Source of the DNA: an uncultured Lachnospiraceae bacterium
GTDB lineage: Bacteria > Bacillota > Clostridia > Lachnospirales > Lachnospiraceae
DNA: 46,524 nt
Assembly: GCA_934394615.1 (NCBI GenBank)
Contig: CAKRRJ010000006.1
Span: forward strand, 1 to 46,524
Direction of reading: 5' to 3'
Under the pieces are notes generated by a model, which made no database searches, was not told the DNA's origin, and worked only from the letters and a program-made list of their open reading frames with translations. The position numbers were made by a program, and so were the translations under genes. Below, one piece after another: positions 33,491 through 43,600 of this stretch (positions within the stretch are counted from its first letter, which is position 1; each line of letters starts with the position of its first letter).

Positions 33491-33524
33491 ACGGGAATGA
33501 AAACATTTTATTCAGGGAGCTGTC

Positions 33525-34208
33525 ATGGAAGTATACGTGTATATGATGAGTGTGAACAGTCCGCTCACACCGTCCGAGGAAGAAGACTTAAGAAAACGTC
33601 TCTCAGAAGAACGGCAGAACAAAATAGATAAACTGCGCTTTGAGGCAGACAAACGCCTCTCGCTTGGCGCCGGGATCCTGCTTGACTATGGATTAAAGCG
33701 GTATGGGCTCCGGGAACGCAGCGAGGAATTTGCGAAGATTGAAAATGGAAAGCCGGTGTTAAAGAATCACCCGGACATCCAGTTCAACCTGTCGCATTCC
33801 GGAGATATGGTCATGGCAGCGTTTACAAAAGACTGTCCGCTGGGATGCGACGTGGAGCGCAGGCAGAGCGCCCGCATGGACGTTGCGAAGCGCTTTTTTG
33901 CCCCGTCAGAACAGCGTGTGCTCATGGCAGCAGGAAACGGGGAAAAAAGAGACCTTCTGTTCAGCCGTCTCTGGACTCTGAAGGAAAGCTATATCAAGGC
34001 GGGCGGACAGGGCATGGCCATGGCGCTCGACAGTTTTGCCGTAGAGTTAGGCACAAGTCCCAGGATTCTTGGCCCGGATGCGCCGTTTTACCGGTTTCAG
34101 GAGTTTTCGCTTCCGGGTTATTGTGCCTCGGTGTGTGTGAAGCGGCAGGACCCGGCAAAGGGCGTGACGTTTTTTTTCTCTTTTCAAAATCTGCAAGATA
34201 TGGTATGA
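33525..34208 (+). CDS. Sfp-type 4'-phosphopantetheinyl transferase
   Basis: 227 residues. The family motifs are present in order: FNLSHSGD (~89), LGCDVERRQ (~108, metal-binding), FFAPSEQ, and WTLKESYIKAGGQG (~147, catalytic). It moves phosphopantetheine from CoA onto a carrier protein. No nonribosomal peptide or polyketide genes are in the window, so the substrate may be the fatty-acid acyl carrier protein or a carrier encoded elsewhere. Its end lies 35 bases before pyrH. Confidence 0.92.
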   Translation: MEVYVYMMSVNSPLTPSEEEDLRKRLSEERQNKIDKLRFEADKRLSLGAGILLDYGLKRYGLRERSEEFAKIENGKPVLKNHPDIQFNLSHSGDMVMAAFTKDCPLGCDVERRQSARMDVAKRFFAPSEQRVLMAAGNGEKRDLLFSRLWTLKESYIKAGGQGMAMALDSFAVELGTSPRILGPDAPFYRFQEFSLPGYCASVCVKRQDPAKGVTFFFSFQNLQDMV

Positions 34209-34243
34209 TACGATATAGAATTAAAAAGGAGATTTATGACCAT

Positions 34244-34948
34244 ATGGACATGAAACGAGTGTTTTTGAAGTTAAGCGGCGAGGCGCTTGCCGGACCGAAA
34301 AAAACCGGTTTTGACGAGGATACAGTCAAAGAGGTTGCCAGACAGGTAAAGCTTTCCGTAGATGCAGGCGTGCAGGTCGGCATTGTTATTGGCGGCGGCA
34401 ACTTCTGGAGAGGCCGTACCAGCGACGCGATCGAGCGCACCAAGGCAGACCAGATCGGCATGCTGGCTACCATCATGAACTGCATTTATGTTTCGGAGAT
34501 TTTCCGCAACGCAGGCATGAAGACAGAGATCTTAACCCCGTTCACCTGCGGAGCCGTAACCGAGCTGTTCTCCAAGGATAAGGCAAACCGCTATTTTGAG
34601 GAAGGCAAGGTGGTATTCTTTGCGGGCGGTACCGGCCATCCGTATTTCTCTACCGACACCGGCATCACCCTGCGTGCGGTAGAAATGGACGCAGACTGCA
34701 TCCTGCTTGCAAAATCCATCGATGGCGTATACGACAGCGACCCGGCAAAGAACCCGGACGCAAAGCGTTACGATACCATCAGCATTCAGGAGGTCATCGA
34801 CAAGAAGCTTGCGGTTGTGGACCTTACCGCATCCATCATGTGCCTGGAGCACAAAATGCCGATGGCAGTATTCGATCTCAACGAAAAAGACAGCATTGCA
34901 AACGCAATGCAGGGAAAAATAAACGGCACCATCGTGACCGTCGATTAA
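34244..34948 (+). CDS. pyrH: UMP kinase
   Basis: 234 residues; phosphorylates UMP to UDP in pyrimidine nucleotide synthesis. The N-terminus VFLKLSGEALAGP, the glycine-rich VGIVIGGGNFWRG, and the hexamer-type C-terminal half (AKSIDGVYDSDPAKNPDA) are typical of the bacterial amino-acid-kinase-fold enzyme. The start ATG 34244 lies behind AAAAAGGAG. The reading frame is open far upstream over the Sfp-type gene, but that part is not family-like. It is followed twelve bases on by frr, as in many bacteria. Confidence 0.96.
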   Translation: MDMKRVFLKLSGEALAGPKKTGFDEDTVKEVARQVKLSVDAGVQVGIVIGGGNFWRGRTSDAIERTKADQIGMLATIMNCIYVSEIFRNAGMKTEILTPFTCGAVTELFSKDKANRYFEEGKVVFFAGGTGHPYFSTDTGITLRAVEMDADCILLAKSIDGVYDSDPAKNPDAKRYDTISIQEVIDKKLAVVDLTASIMCLEHKMPMAVFDLNEKDSIANAMQGKINGTIVTVD

Positions 34949-34960
34949 CAGGAGGAAACT

Positions 34961-35515
34961 ATGCAGGAACACTTAAAGTTATATGAGGACAAAATGGAGA
35001 AATCCCTGGACGTGCTGCTCGATGAGTACGCATCCATCCGCGCAGGCCGTGCCAACCCGCACGTACTGGACCGCTTACGCATCGATTATTACGGAACCCC
35101 GACCCCGATCCAGCAGGTCGGCAACGTAACCGTTCCGGAGGCGCGCATGATCGTGATCCAGCCGTGGGAGAAGAGCCTGTTAAAGGAGATCGAGAAAGCA
35201 ATCCTGGTTTCTGATCTGGGCATTAACCCGACCAACGACGGCAACGTGATCCGCCTGGTATTCCCGGAGCTGACCGAGGAACGCCGTAAAGATCTCGCAA
35301 AAGATGTAAAGAAAAAAGGCGAGGGCGCTAAGGTTGCGATCCGCAACATCCGCCGTGACGCAATCGACAGCATCAAGAAAATGGAAAAAGCAGGAGACAT
35401 CTCCGAGGATGATTTAAAGCAGGGCGAGGATAAGATCCAGAAAATCACCGACAAGATGATCGAGAAAGTGGACAAGGCCATTGAGACAAAGACTAAGGAG
35501 ATCATGACCGTCTAG
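34961..35515 (+). CDS. frr: Ribosome recycling factor
   Basis: 184 residues, the family length. Releases ribosomes from mRNA after termination, with EF-G. The family segments are clear: EYASIRAGRANPHVLDRLRI, YYGTPTPIQQVGNV, WEKSLLKEIEKAI, NPTNDGNVIRLVFPELTEER and a long C-terminal helix hairpin. Strong AGGAGGAAACT ribosome site. It forms a pair with pyrH and ends at terminators. Confidence 0.97.
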   Translation: MQEHLKLYEDKMEKSLDVLLDEYASIRAGRANPHVLDRLRIDYYGTPTPIQQVGNVTVPEARMIVIQPWEKSLLKEIEKAILVSDLGINPTNDGNVIRLVFPELTEERRKDLAKDVKKKGEGAKVAIRNIRRDAIDSIKKMEKAGDISEDDLKQGEDKIQKITDKMIEKVDKAIETKTKEIMTV

Positions 35516-35545
35516 TCCTTTGGAACCATGAAAGCCGAAAAGGGT

Positions 35546-35575
35546 GGGGGAGAGTGATCTTCCCCATTTTCTTTG
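35546..35575 (+). terminator. Terminator after frr
   Basis: GGGGGAGA pairs with TCTTCCCC (one G-U) around GTGA, followed by ATTTTCTTT. It ends the pyrH-frr transcript. A second perfect 14-bp hairpin (TTTGTATGATAGGA with TCCTATCATACAAA, 35572-35606) follows directly. Confidence 0.8.
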
Positions 35576-35626
35576 TATGATAGGAAATTGCGTCCTATCA
35601 TACAAAAAGCGCTCCGCAGGGATGCG

Positions 35627-35701
35627 CACTCGGCGCAATGGTAGATGGTTGCCGAAGCAACCGCGCCTCGGCGCGAGAATCCGGCAAGCCGGATTCTTTT
35701 T
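35627..35701 (+). other. Nested hairpins ending in a terminator before uppS
   Basis: GGCGC/GCGCC (35632-35636 with 35663-35667) encloses GGTTGC-CGAA-GCAACC. This is followed by GAATCCGGC-AA-GCCGGATTC and five T (35677-35701), a textbook terminator. A weak promoter with TATAAT at 35726-35731 may then start the uppS transcript. The block could be a small RNA, a repeat element or a stacked insulator between two housekeeping operons. Confidence 0.55.
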
Positions 35702-35767
35702 CACAGTTTATTTCTGCTTCGGATTTATAATTTATAAAATACGGAAATGAATTTTGGGAGGAATAAC

Positions 35768-36496
35768 ATGTCGGAACGATTAGAGGGAATGGTGATCCCA
35801 AAACATGTGGCGCTTATTCTGGACGGAAACGGACGATGGGCGAAAAAACGCGGTCTGCCGCGATCCATGGGACACAAGCAGGGCTGCGTTACGGTGGAGA
35901 AGACCGTAGAGATCGCTGCCCGCATGGGAATTGAGTATTTAACGGTATATGGCTTTTCGACCGAGAACTGGAAGCGCTCTGCCGAGGAAGTCGGCGCGCT
36001 GATGCAGCTGTTCCGTTACTATATGGTACGCCTGTTAAAAGTGGCTTCTGCCAACAATGTGCGGGTAAAGATGATCGGTGACCGCACCCGCTTCGATCAG
36101 GACATCATCGACGGCATCAACCGTCTGGAAGCTGAGACGAAAGACAATACCGGCCTTACCTTTGTCATTGCCGTAAACTACGGCGGCCGCGACGAGATCA
36201 CCCGCGCCATGAAAAAGCTGGCTGCGGACTGCGCAGGCGGCGCAAGGAACGCGGAGGACATTACCGAGGCGGTTGTGGCGTCCTACCTGGATACCGCAGG
36301 TATGCCGGACCCGGATCTTCTGATCCGCACAAGCGGCGAGCTTCGCCTTTCCAACTACCTGTTATGGCAGCTTGCATACACGGAAATTTATGTAACAGAC
36401 TGCCTGTGGCCGGATTTCGACCAGGAAGAGCTGGAGACGGCGATCATTGCCTACAATCAGCGTGACCGCCGCTACGGCGGAGTGAAAAAAGCATAA
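35768..36496 (+). CDS. uppS: Undecaprenyl diphosphate synthase
   Basis: 242 residues. Adds isoprene units in cis to make the C55 lipid carrier used for peptidoglycan and for the polysaccharide made by the upstream operon. The catalytic LDGNGRWAKKRGLPRSMGH motif holds the key Asp, and YGFSTENWKRS, VNYGGRDEI, LIRTSGELRLSNYLLWQ and the late EIYVTDCLWPDF are family marks. The C-terminal RFGG is RYGG here. The start ATG 35768 follows GGGAGG; upstream in-frame codons are not family-like. Confidence 0.96.
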   Translation: MSERLEGMVIPKHVALILDGNGRWAKKRGLPRSMGHKQGCVTVEKTVEIAARMGIEYLTVYGFSTENWKRSAEEVGALMQLFRYYMVRLLKVASANNVRVKMIGDRTRFDQDIIDGINRLEAETKDNTGLTFVIAVNYGGRDEITRAMKKLAADCAGGARNAEDITEAVVASYLDTAGMPDPDLLIRTSGELRLSNYLLWQLAYTEIYVTDCLWPDFDQEELETAIIAYNQRDRRYGGVKKA

Positions 36497-36508
36497 GGAG
36501 GGGACCCG

Positions 36509-37309
36509 ATGTTTACAAAACGGCTGGTGAGCGGTATTATTCTTGTGATTCTTGCTATTATAATAGTGGGGCAGGGTGGGCCGCTCCTGTATGGCGTCAC
36601 CGCGCTGATTTCCATGATCGGCCTGTTTGAGCTATACCGGGTGCTGAAAATTGAAAAAAATGCGATGGGCGTTGTCGGGTATATCACGGCACTTTCCTAT
36701 TACGGTTTGGTATGGTTTGACGGCCGCCATTATGTGACGTTAATGGCGATTGCAGCATTAATGGTTATGATGGCCATCTATGTTTTCACATTCCCGAAAT
36801 ACCGGACGGAAGAAGTGGCGGAATCGTTTTTTGGCGTGTTTTATGTGGCAGTCATGCTGTCTTATCTGTATCAGGTCCGGGCTATGGGCGACGGAAAGTA
36901 TCTTGTCTGGCTCATTTTCTTAAGTTCCTGGGGCTGTGATACGAGCGCGTATTGTGTCGGCATGCTCATTGGAAAGCATAAGCTGGCTCCGGTCTTAAGC
37001 CCGAAAAAATCCATCGAGGGAGCAGTCGGCGGTGTGGCAGGCGCTGCGCTTTTGGGCTTTTTATTCGCAACGGTGTTTGGCGGAAACATGGCGGAGCTGA
37101 TGTATCCGCGCCTGGCCTGCACGCTGTCCTGTGCGATTGCGGCAGTTATCTCCCAGATCGGCGATCTGGCGGCTTCCGCGATCAAGCGCAACCACAACAT
37201 TAAGGACTACGGCAATCTGATCCCGGGACACGGCGGCATCCTGGACCGCTTTGACAGCATGCTGTTCACGGCCCCGGCAATCTTTTTCGCACTGCTGTTT
37301 CTGCCGTAG
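36509..37309 (+). CDS. cdsA: Phosphatidate cytidylyltransferase
   Basis: 266 residues with about eight membrane helices. Makes CDP-diacylglycerol for phospholipid synthesis. The family signature reads SAIKRNHNIKDYGNLIPGHG followed by GILDRFDS near residue 223-250, with the metal-binding aspartates. GCDTSAYCVGMLIGKHKL is also typical. It begins 12 bases after uppS with AAGGAGGGG. Confidence 0.95.
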   Translation: MFTKRLVSGIILVILAIIIVGQGGPLLYGVTALISMIGLFELYRVLKIEKNAMGVVGYITALSYYGLVWFDGRHYVTLMAIAALMVMMAIYVFTFPKYRTEEVAESFFGVFYVAVMLSYLYQVRAMGDGKYLVWLIFLSSWGCDTSAYCVGMLIGKHKLAPVLSPKKSIEGAVGGVAGAALLGFLFATVFGGNMAELMYPRLACTLSCAIAAVISQIGDLAASAIKRNHNIKDYGNLIPGHGGILDRFDSMLFTAPAIFFALLFLP

Positions 37310-37366
37310 AGCAGGAAAAGGTATATGCGTGGCAGGAATTTTCTGAACGGAAAGGAAATATTACAA

Positions 37367-38509
37367 ATGAAACGTATTGCGATTTTAGGTTCTACCGGTT
37401 CCATCGGAACCCAGACCCTGGAAGTAGTAGAGAACAATCAGGATATTCAGGTAACGGCGCTTGCGGCCGGAAGTAACATCAAACTGTTAGAAGAGCAGAT
37501 CCGCAAATTCCATCCGGCGCTTGCCTGTGTATGGGATGAAAAGAAAGCCGCGGAGTTAAGAACGAACATTGCGGATCTTTCCGTGAAGGTCGTAAGCGGC
37601 ATGGACGGACTGTTAGAAGTTGCAGTCCAGCCGGAGGCAGAGATCCTGGTAACGGCTATTGTCGGCATGATCGGCATCCGCCCGACTATCGCGGCCATGA
37701 AGGCGGGAAAGGACATTGCGCTCGCAAATAAAGAAACACTTGTCACGGCCGGACACATCATTATGCCGCTCGCGAAAGAGCTGGGCGTAAAGATCCTTCC
37801 GGTGGACAGTGAGCACAGCGCCATTTTCCAGAGCTTAAACGGTGAGGACAAAAAGGCCATCGACAAGATCCTGTTGACCGCGTCCGGCGGCCCGTTCCGC
37901 GGATGGACGAAAGAGCAGCTTGCCGGCGTCCGCCCGGAGGACGCGTTAAAGCACCCGAACTGGACCATGGGAAGAAAGATCACCATCGATTCCTCCACCA
38001 TGGTAAACAAAGGCCTGGAGGTCATGGAAGCACGCTGGCTCTTTGGCGTGGAGATGGACCAGGTTCAGGTGGTCGTGCAGCCGCAGAGTGTCATTCACTC
38101 TATGGTGCAGTTTGCGGACGGAGCAGTCATCGCGCAGCTTGGCACGCCGGACATGAAGCTGCCGATCCAGTACGCGCTGTATTACCCGGAACGCAGATTT
38201 CTGCCAGGAGAGAGTCTGGATTTCGCGAAATTGGGAAGCATTACCTTTGAGAACCCGGATATGGAAGTGTTCCGCGGTTTAAAGCTGGCTTACGCGGCTG
38301 GAAAGCGCGGAGGCTCCCTGCCGACCGTCTACAATGCGGCCAACGAGTACGCGGTTGGAAAATTCTTAAACCGCGAGATCTCCTATCTGACCATCATAGA
38401 CATGATCGAGGGAGCTATGGAGCATCATAAGGTTGTGGAGAACCCGGATGTGGACGAAATCCTTGCGGCAGAGCGGGAGACTTATGAATATATAGAAAGC
38501 AGGTGGTAG
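37367..38509 (+). CDS. dxr: 1-deoxy-D-xylulose 5-phosphate reductoisomerase
   Basis: 380 residues, the usual length. It is the first committed enzyme of the MEP isoprenoid pathway, which supplies UppS. NADPH site LGSTGSIGTQTLEVV near residue 6, then LANKETLVTAG, the substrate and metal site VDSEHSAIFQ, GGPFRGWTKEQL and the catalytic-lid SSTMVNKGLEVMEA region. The start ATG 37367 sits behind GAAAGGAAAT; an upstream in-frame ATG (37325) would add 14 unusual residues. Confidence 0.96.
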   Translation: MKRIAILGSTGSIGTQTLEVVENNQDIQVTALAAGSNIKLLEEQIRKFHPALACVWDEKKAAELRTNIADLSVKVVSGMDGLLEVAVQPEAEILVTAIVGMIGIRPTIAAMKAGKDIALANKETLVTAGHIIMPLAKELGVKILPVDSEHSAIFQSLNGEDKKAIDKILLTASGGPFRGWTKEQLAGVRPEDALKHPNWTMGRKITIDSSTMVNKGLEVMEARWLFGVEMDQVQVVVQPQSVIHSMVQFADGAVIAQLGTPDMKLPIQYALYYPERRFLPGESLDFAKLGSITFENPDMEVFRGLKLAYAAGKRGGSLPTVYNAANEYAVGKFLNREISYLTIIDMIEGAMEHHKVVENPDVDEILAAERETYEYIESRW

Positions 38510-38510
38510 A

Positions 38511-39560
38511 GTGCTGAACATTCTTGCAGCAGTTCTGCTTTTCGGATTTATTGTACTGGTGCACGAATTTGGACATTTCCTGCTGGCGAAATGCAGCGGG
38601 ATCGGAGTTGTGGAGTTTTCTGTGGGCATGGGGCCGCGCCTTTTCAGTGTGAAAAAGGGCGAGACCCGCTATTCCATCAAGGTGCTTCCGTTCGGAGGCT
38701 CCTGCATGATGGTGGGAGAGGACGCGGAAAATCCGGATCCAAAGGCATTCAATAACAAGCCGGTATTATCCCGCATCGCGGTCATTGCGGCGGGACCGGT
38801 ATTTAACTTTATCCTGGCCTTTCTGTTTGCCATGGTCATTGTGGCACAGGTCGGCCACGACGCGCCGGTTCTGACCGGTGTCATGGAGAATAGTCCGGCA
38901 CAGGAGGCGGGACTTCAGGCGGGAGACTGCATCACAAAGCTTAACAACCGGAAGATCACTGCTTACCGTGACATTATGCTGTATACGTTTTCCCATCCGG
39001 GCGAAGAGCTGAACGTTCAGTTTACAAGACCGGATGGAGACACAAAAACGACAGGCATGGTGGTGCTGACCCCGCGCTACAGCGAGGAATACCATTCCTA
39101 CATGATGGGTGTGCAGTTTGGCGGTTATCAGAAAGTGCATGGCATCGGGAAACTCATTCATTACAGTGCCTATGAGGTACAGTACTGTGTTACTTCCACC
39201 ATAGACAGTCTCGGCATGCTGTTCCGGCACCAGATCCGCGCGGACGAGGCAGTGACAGGACCGGTCGGCATTGTAAATATGGTCGGTGACAGCGTGCAGG
39301 AGAGCCGCCAGATCGGCGCGCGCGCAGTCATCCTGGTTCTGTCGAACTGGGTGCTGCTCTTAAGCTCCAGCCTTGGCATCATGAACCTTCTTCCGATTCC
39401 GGCGCTGGACGGAGGCCGTCTGGTATTTCTGCTCATTGAGCTGGTGCGCGGAAAACCGGTGGACCCGGAGAAAGAGGGCATGGTGCACATGGCAGGCATG
39501 GCCGTACTCATGACACTTATGATTCTGGTATTGTTTAATGATATTCGAAATCTGTTATAA
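38511..39560 (+). CDS. rseP: RseP-type site-2 intramembrane zinc protease
   Basis: 349 residues; the start codon is GTG with AGGTGG upstream. HEFGH near residue 18 is the zinc site in the first helix, a PDZ domain lies at about 115-190 (PAQEAGLQAGDCITKLNN), and ALDGGRLVFLL near residue 298 carries the third zinc ligand. It cuts membrane-spanning anti-sigma factors or signal peptides. It lies one base after dxr in the conserved Clostridia order. Confidence 0.95.
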   Translation: MLNILAAVLLFGFIVLVHEFGHFLLAKCSGIGVVEFSVGMGPRLFSVKKGETRYSIKVLPFGGSCMMVGEDAENPDPKAFNNKPVLSRIAVIAAGPVFNFILAFLFAMVIVAQVGHDAPVLTGVMENSPAQEAGLQAGDCITKLNNRKITAYRDIMLYTFSHPGEELNVQFTRPDGDTKTTGMVVLTPRYSEEYHSYMMGVQFGGYQKVHGIGKLIHYSAYEVQYCVTSTIDSLGMLFRHQIRADEAVTGPVGIVNMVGDSVQESRQIGARAVILVLSNWVLLLSSSLGIMNLLPIPALDGGRLVFLLIELVRGKPVDPEKEGMVHMAGMAVLMTLMILVLFNDIRNLL

Positions 39561-39575
39561 AAAGGGGAATCGCAA

Positions 39576-40649
39576 ATGGAACGCAAAATGACAAAGGAGA
39601 TCCGGATCGGAAACCGCAAGATCGGCGGAGGCAACCCGATCCTGATCCAGTCCATGTGTAACACCAAAACCGAGGACGCGGCTGCGACGGCGGCCCAGAT
39701 CCTGCGTCTGGAGCAGGCAGGCTGCGACATCATCCGCGTGGCGGTGCCGACCATGGAGGCAGCAGAAAGCTTAAAGGCCATCAAACGCCAGATCCACATT
39801 CCGCTGGTGGCGGACATTCACTTCGATTACCGTCTTGCCATTGCGGCAATGGAATGCGGCGCGGACAAGATCCGCATCAACCCGGGCAACATCGGAAGCC
39901 GGGAGCGCGTACAGGCCGTTGTGGATAAGGCGAAAGAGTATGGCGTGCCGATCCGTGTCGGCGTCAACAGCGGTTCCCTGGAAAAAACGCTCATCGAAAA
40001 GTACGGCGGCGTGACGGCTGAGGGCATCGTGGAGAGCGCACTGGAGAAGGTAGCCATGATTGAGCAGATGGGCTACGACAATCTCGTCATTAGCATCAAG
40101 TCCTCTGATGTCTTAATGTGCGTCAAAGCACATGAACTCATCACGAAACAGACCAATTATCCGCTGCATGTCGGCATTACTGAGTCCGGAACCTTGACAT
40201 CCGGCAACATCAAATCCGCAGTCGGCCTTGGCATCATCCTGCACGAGGGAATCGGCGACACCATCCGTGTTTCCCTGACCGGCGATCCGGTTGAGGAGAT
40301 CAAGTCCGCAAAGCTCATCTTAAAGACACTCGGCCTGCGAAAGGGCGGTGTGGAGGTTGTCTCCTGCCCGACCTGCGGCAGAACGAAGATCGACCTCATC
40401 GGACTGGCAAACCAGGTAGAGAACATGGTAACGGAATTTGACCAGCTTGACGTGAAGGTGGCGGTGATGGGCTGCGTGGTCAACGGGCCGGGCGAGGCGA
40501 AGGAAGCCGATCTTGGCATCGCGGGCGGCTGCGGCGAGGGACTTCTGATCCGCAAGGGCGAAGTCATCCGCAAACTGCCGGAAGACCAGCTCCTTTCCGC
40601 GCTTCACGAGGAGCTTTCGTTACTTGCGAAGGAACAGGGGAAGTTGTAA
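39576..40649 (+). CDS. ispG: 4-hydroxy-3-methylbut-2-enyl diphosphate synthase (flavodoxin/ferredoxin)
   Basis: 357 residues, the short bacterial form. It is the seventh step of the MEP pathway and uses a 4Fe-4S cluster. The cluster ligands are seen in SCPTCGRTKIDL (two Cys) and AVMGCVVNGPGEAKEADLG (third Cys and the conserved Glu). The TIM-barrel N-terminus has IGGGNPILIQSMCNTKTED. It is preceded by AAAGGGG and followed three bases on by polC. Confidence 0.96.
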   Translation: MERKMTKEIRIGNRKIGGGNPILIQSMCNTKTEDAAATAAQILRLEQAGCDIIRVAVPTMEAAESLKAIKRQIHIPLVADIHFDYRLAIAAMECGADKIRINPGNIGSRERVQAVVDKAKEYGVPIRVGVNSGSLEKTLIEKYGGVTAEGIVESALEKVAMIEQMGYDNLVISIKSSDVLMCVKAHELITKQTNYPLHVGITESGTLTSGNIKSAVGLGIILHEGIGDTIRVSLTGDPVEEIKSAKLILKTLGLRKGGVEVVSCPTCGRTKIDLIGLANQVENMVTEFDQLDVKVAVMGCVVNGPGEAKEADLGIAGGCGEGLLIRKGEVIRKLPEDQLLSALHEELSLLAKEQGKL

Positions 40650-40652
40650 TAC

Positions 40653-43600
40653 ATGAAAGCATTTTTGGAAGTATTTCCGGGATTACATATGACAGACCAG
40701 ATGCAGGAGCTTTTAACCCTGGTAAACGTGGACCGCGTGTCCATGACCAGGGATAGAAGCTCTCTTCGTGTTTATATCGTAAGTCCGCGCCTGATCGACA
40801 AGCGCAACATCTGGTCTTTGGAGAAGGGCATCCGCGAGCAGCTGTTTCCCGGAAAACAGATTCAGATCCGTATTTTTGAGAAATATACCTTATCCGAACA
40901 GTACACGCCGGAGAAGCTTCTGACGGCGTACCGCGACAGCCTTTTAGCAGAGCTGAAGGAATACAGCATCGTGGAGTATTCCATCCTGCGGAAAGGCGCA
41001 TGCACGTTTCCAAAACCAGATGTGCTGCACATGACGGTGGAGGACACCATGGTAAACCGCGAAAAAGCAGTGGAGCTCAAACGTGTGCTGGAAAAAGTCT
41101 TTCACGAGCGCTGTGGCCTTCCGGTCGATGTGGAATATGAGTATGTTCCGCCGGTCCGTGCGAAGGCTTCCATTCAGAGGGAACTGCAGGCACAGCAGGA
41201 GGCGGAGCGCATGACAGCCCGCGTGGCTTCGGTGCTTGGCTTAAACGAGGCAACCGGGACAGACGGCGCGTTTGCGCCTTCCGGTGATGGCGCAGGGGAT
41301 GCCGCGTCCGGAAACGCCCAGGCAGGCAGTGCGGGGGCAGCCCATGTGGGCAAGACAGCGGCTGCAGGAGCCGGAAAAGCAGGAAAGAATGCCGCCGGGG
41401 ACAGAAATGGCGGAGCCGGAAAAGGCGCTGGCGCGAACGCCCAGGGCACAGGAAAATCCGGAAACGCCGCAGGCGGCGATGCCAAAACGGGATCGTTTCG
41501 TTCCGGCCGGAAAGACTTTAAGAAAAACGACTGGAGTTCCGGCGGCTACCGCAAAAAATCCGACAATCCGGATGTGTTGTTCGGGCGTGACTTCGAGGAC
41601 GATTTCACTGAGATTGAGAAGATTGAGGGAGAGATCGGTGAAGTTACCATCCGCGGCAAGATCCTCGATAAGGACAGCCGTGAGCTGCGGAGCGGAAAGA
41701 CCATCATCATCTTTCACATCACAGACTTTACCGATACCATTACGGTTAAGGTATTCGCGAACGAAGACACGCTGGAAGACCTGAATGCGGCCATCAAGCC
41801 GGGAACCTTTATCCGTCTCTGCGGCATGACAACCATCGACCGCTTCGACGGCGAGCTGACGATCGGCTCCGTGCGCGGCATCAAAAAGTCGGAGGATTTT
41901 ACCAGCAAGCGTATGGACCACAGCCCGGTCAAGCGTGTGGAGCTGCACTGCCACACAAAGATGAGCGATATGGACGGGGTGTCCGATGTGGCAGGCATCA
42001 TCAAGCGGGCAAAGGAGTGGGGCATGGACGCGCTGGCGGTCACTGACCACGGCTGCGTGCAGGCCTTCACCGAGGCAAGCCATGCCCTCGACAAGAACGA
42101 CCCCTTCAAGATGCTCTACGGCGTGGAGGGTTACCTCGTGAACGATATGAAGGAGCTGGTGGAAAATTCCAAAGGCCAGAACTTCGAGGATCCGTTCGTA
42201 GTGTTCGATATTGAGACCACCGGCTTCAGCCCGGAGAAGAATAAGATCATCGAGATCGGCGCGGTGAAAGTGGAAAAAGGCGTCATCACCGATAAGTTCA
42301 GTACCTTTGTCAACCCGGATGTGCCGATCCCGTTTGAGATCGAGCAGCTGACCAGCATCAACGACAGCATGGTGCTTCCGGCACCGAAGATCGATGTCAT
42401 CCTGCCGCAGTTTCTGGAGTTCTGCAGCGGCTGCAGCCTGGTAGCGCACAACGCGTCGTTCGATGTGAGCTTTATCGCGCACAACGCGGAACTTCTCGGC
42501 CTTCCGTTTGAGCCGACGGTGCTCGACACGGTTGCCATGGCAAGACACCTGCTGCCGAACTTAAACCGCTTTAAGCTTGACACGGTCGCGAAAGCGCTGA
42601 ATGTTTCTCTGGAGAACCATCACCGGGCGGTCGATGACGCAGGCTGTACGGCAGAAATTTTCGTGAAGTTTATTCAGATGTTAAAAGAGCGCGGCGTGGA
42701 AGACTTAGACCAGCTCAACCGCATGAGTGCGCTGAGCGCGGACATGATCAAGAAGCTGCCGACAAACCATGTCATCATCATCGCGAAGAATGAAGTGGGG
42801 CGCATTAATCTTTACCGCCTTGTATCCTGGTCGCACATCGACTATTTCGCGAAAAAACCGCGCATCCCGAAGAGTGTCCTGAACCAGTACCGGGAGGGTC
42901 TGCTCATTGGCTCGGCGTGCGAGGCAGGGGAACTGTACCAGGCGCTGCTTCGTGGCCTGCCGGAGGCGGACATCATCAAGATCGCGAATTTTTACGATTT
43001 TCTGGAGATCCAGCCCCTTGGCAACAACGCCTTCATGCTGCGTGATGAAAAGAGCACGGTGAAGACGGAAGAGGACTTAAAAGATTTAAACCGCCGCATT
43101 GTAAAACTCGGTGAGACGCTTGGAAAACCGGTCTGCGGCACCTGCGATGTGCATTTTTTAAATCCGGAGGATGAGGTTTACCGCCGCATTCTGATGGCAG
43201 GCCAGGGCTTCTCGGACGCGGACCAGCAGGCGCCGCTGTATCTGCGGACCACAGAGGAAATGTTAAAGGAATTTGACTATCTTGGCCCGGACAAAGCGGA
43301 AGAGGTCGTCATCACCAACACCCGCATGATCGCGGATATGTGCGAGAAGATCTCGCCGGTGCGCCCGGATAAATGCCCGCCGGTCATTGAAAATTCCGAT
43401 GAGACGCTGCGTAAGATCTGCTACGACCAGGCACATGAGATGTACGGCGAGGACCTGCCGGAGATCGTTTCGGCGCGTCTCGAGAAGGAATTAAACTCCA
43501 TTATTTCCAATGGTTTCGCTGTAATGTATATTATTGCGCAGAAACTGGTGTGGAAGTCGAATGAGGATGGCTACCTGGTTGGTTCGCGAGGTTCCGTTGG

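Noticed and set aside
33845..34948. A 367-codon frame covering pyrH and most of the Sfp-type gene
   Set aside because: Only the part from 34244 is family-like; the upstream part is a chance open frame over the previous gene.
35627..35701. A tRNA-like fold between frr and uppS
   Set aside because: There are several hairpins but no T-loop, no acceptor stem of seven pairs and no anticodon arm in the right place.
41241..42548. A 435-codon minus-strand frame inside polC
   Set aside because: It mirrors the GC-rich polC coding sequence; no ribosome site, and polC is intact across the same bases.
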